DNA from: Algorimicrobium algoritergicola
GTDB taxonomy: Bacteria; Bacteroidota; Bacteroidia; Flavobacteriales; Flavobacteriaceae
NCBI RefSeq assembly: GCF_008086165.1
Contig: NZ_VSKL01000001.1
Location: 1,116,001 to 1,180,000, forward strand
Direction of reading: 5' to 3'
DNA: 64,000 nucleotides
Part shown: positions 63,544-64,000 of the stretch, piece by piece
How the letters are laid out: each line of letters starts with the position of its first letter
How positions within the stretch are numbered: the stretch's first letter is position 1
Translations under genes and position numbers: made by a program
The notes under the pieces: model-generated
The model's database searches: none
The model's input: only the letters and a program-made list of their open reading frames with translations
What the model was told of the DNA's origin: nothing

Positions 63544-64000
63544 TTAAGAGCAAGCCGCTTCCGCACAACGCTCACCATCCATGGCGGCTGAAACAATACC
63601 TCCAGCATAACCACCACCTTCACCGCAAGGGTACAGGCCTTTAATTTGTGTGTGCTCTAATTTTTCATTTCTAGGAATACTAATAGGTGAGGAGGTACGC
63701 GATTCCACACCAACTATATTTGCTTCTTCTGTATAATAACCATGCATTTTTTCGCCAAAAGCTTTAAAGCCTTGACGTAAACGACTCCCAATTAATTTCG
63801 GTAATAAGGAATGTAAAGGTGCCGAATTTAAACCAGGTTGATAGGATGTTGGGTTTAATGTAGGTGATAATTTACCCTCAACAAAGTCTGTTAAACGTTG
63901 GGCAGGAGCTGTTTGAGTTCTGCCGCCAGCCGTAAAGGCTAAACGCTCTAAATCCTTCTGATATTCTAAACCTTTCAGCACGCCAAAATGCTCATATTTA
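63544..64000 (-). CDS. NAD(P)/FAD-dependent oxidoreductase, C-terminal part (truncated by window)
   Basis: Only the last ~152 codons are present; the frame stays open through position 64000, so the gene begins outside. The visible part matches the C-terminus of the FAD-dependent proteins of the COG2509 type: GVESRTSSPISIPRNEKLEH and the FAD-binding end GLYPCGEGGGYAGGIVSAAMDG. Substrate of this family is not known. Ends 115 bp from fabD on the same strand. Confidence 0.85.
   Translation of the reverse strand, partial: KYEHFGVLKGLEYQKDLERLAFTAGGRTQTAPAQRLTDFVEGKLSPTLNPTSYQPGLNSAPLHSLLPKLIGSRLRQGFKAFGEKMHGYYTEEANIVGVESRTSSPISIPRNEKLEHTQIKGLYPCGEGGGYAGGIVSAAMDGERCAEAACS

Noticed and set aside
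1-64000. CRISPR arrays, insertion sequences, integrases, attachment sites, riboswitches, replication origin
   Set aside because: No regularly spaced repeats, transposase or integrase genes or recognisable riboswitch folds were found on reading either strand; gene content is core chromosomal.

Overview
This is a chromosomal window from a member of the Bacteroidota, most likely a gliding marine-type Flavobacteriaceae. Evidence: AT-rich DNA, promoters of the TTTG-N18/19-TAnnTTTG type, almost no Shine-Dalgarno sequences, a RemB-like gliding protein, a PorP/SprF type IX secretion protein, DUF6089, an HPPK-deoxynucleoside kinase fusion, and the block CBS-nadK-DUF6089-uppS-bamA-ompH-ompH-murI opposite pdxJ. 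It looks like core genome: no insertion sequence, integrase, prophage or CRISPR array was seen. Both ends are cut inside the genome; the last gene (FAD-dependent oxidoreductase) is truncated.

Layout. 1-8.4 kb: a TonB-family protein, a RemB-like outer-membrane protein with a TonB-like N-terminal domain, then a cytochrome c oxidase block (heme O synthase, two subunit III proteins, subunit IV, a Cys-less thioredoxin-like protein, SCO, DUF420/CtaM-like and a small exported CxxC membrane protein). 8.6-14.3 kb: a MacAB-TolC-like export operon (ATPase, two permeases, adaptor, TolC), followed by tsaB. 15-17.3 kb, minus strand: MscS channel, dodecin, Nfu-type Fe-S protein. 17.5-21.7 kb: PorP/SprF protein, then a TPR-containing LytS-type kinase and its LytTR regulator. 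22-24.7 kb: gamma carbonic anhydrase-like protein, TlpA-like thioredoxin, glutamate racemase. 24.7-32.2 kb, minus strand: two OmpH/Skp chaperones, BamA, UppS, DUF6089, NAD kinase, CBS protein; pdxJ diverges.

33-38 kb: alpha/beta hydrolase, small membrane protein, then trigger factor, ClpP and ClpX. 38-47 kb: GH3-like enzyme, DUF2797 protein, ribosomal protein S21, AsmA-like protein, HPPK-dNK fusion, GyrI-like protein, a TonB-CTD-like exported protein, a 4-TM protein. 47-51 kb: TrmH-type methyltransferase, mutS, tRNA-Gly(GCC) and tRNA-Leu(UAA). 51-53.5 kb: CbpM/CbpA chaperone pair and a metallophosphoesterase. 53.6-57.6 kb: two tandem-domain universal stress proteins, an ATP-cone/PD-(D/E)xK nuclease fusion and a beta-CASP metallo-hydrolase, behind a perfect 7+7 inverted repeat. 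This is the best candidate here for an uncharacterised functional system. 57.6-64 kb: a lipoprotein of 11-residue amphipathic repeats, KDO transferase, a DegT-family aminotransferase with a four-cysteine cluster, GalE, a small basic CxxC protein, LspA, FabD and the truncated oxidoreductase.

Working logic: envelope building (bamA, ompH, uppS, waaA, lspA, murI), terminal respiration, protein quality control and stress response dominate. Coordinates use the start codon I consider most likely; several genes appear to start with TTG or GTG. Product names come from motif and family recognition by eye; no database search was run.
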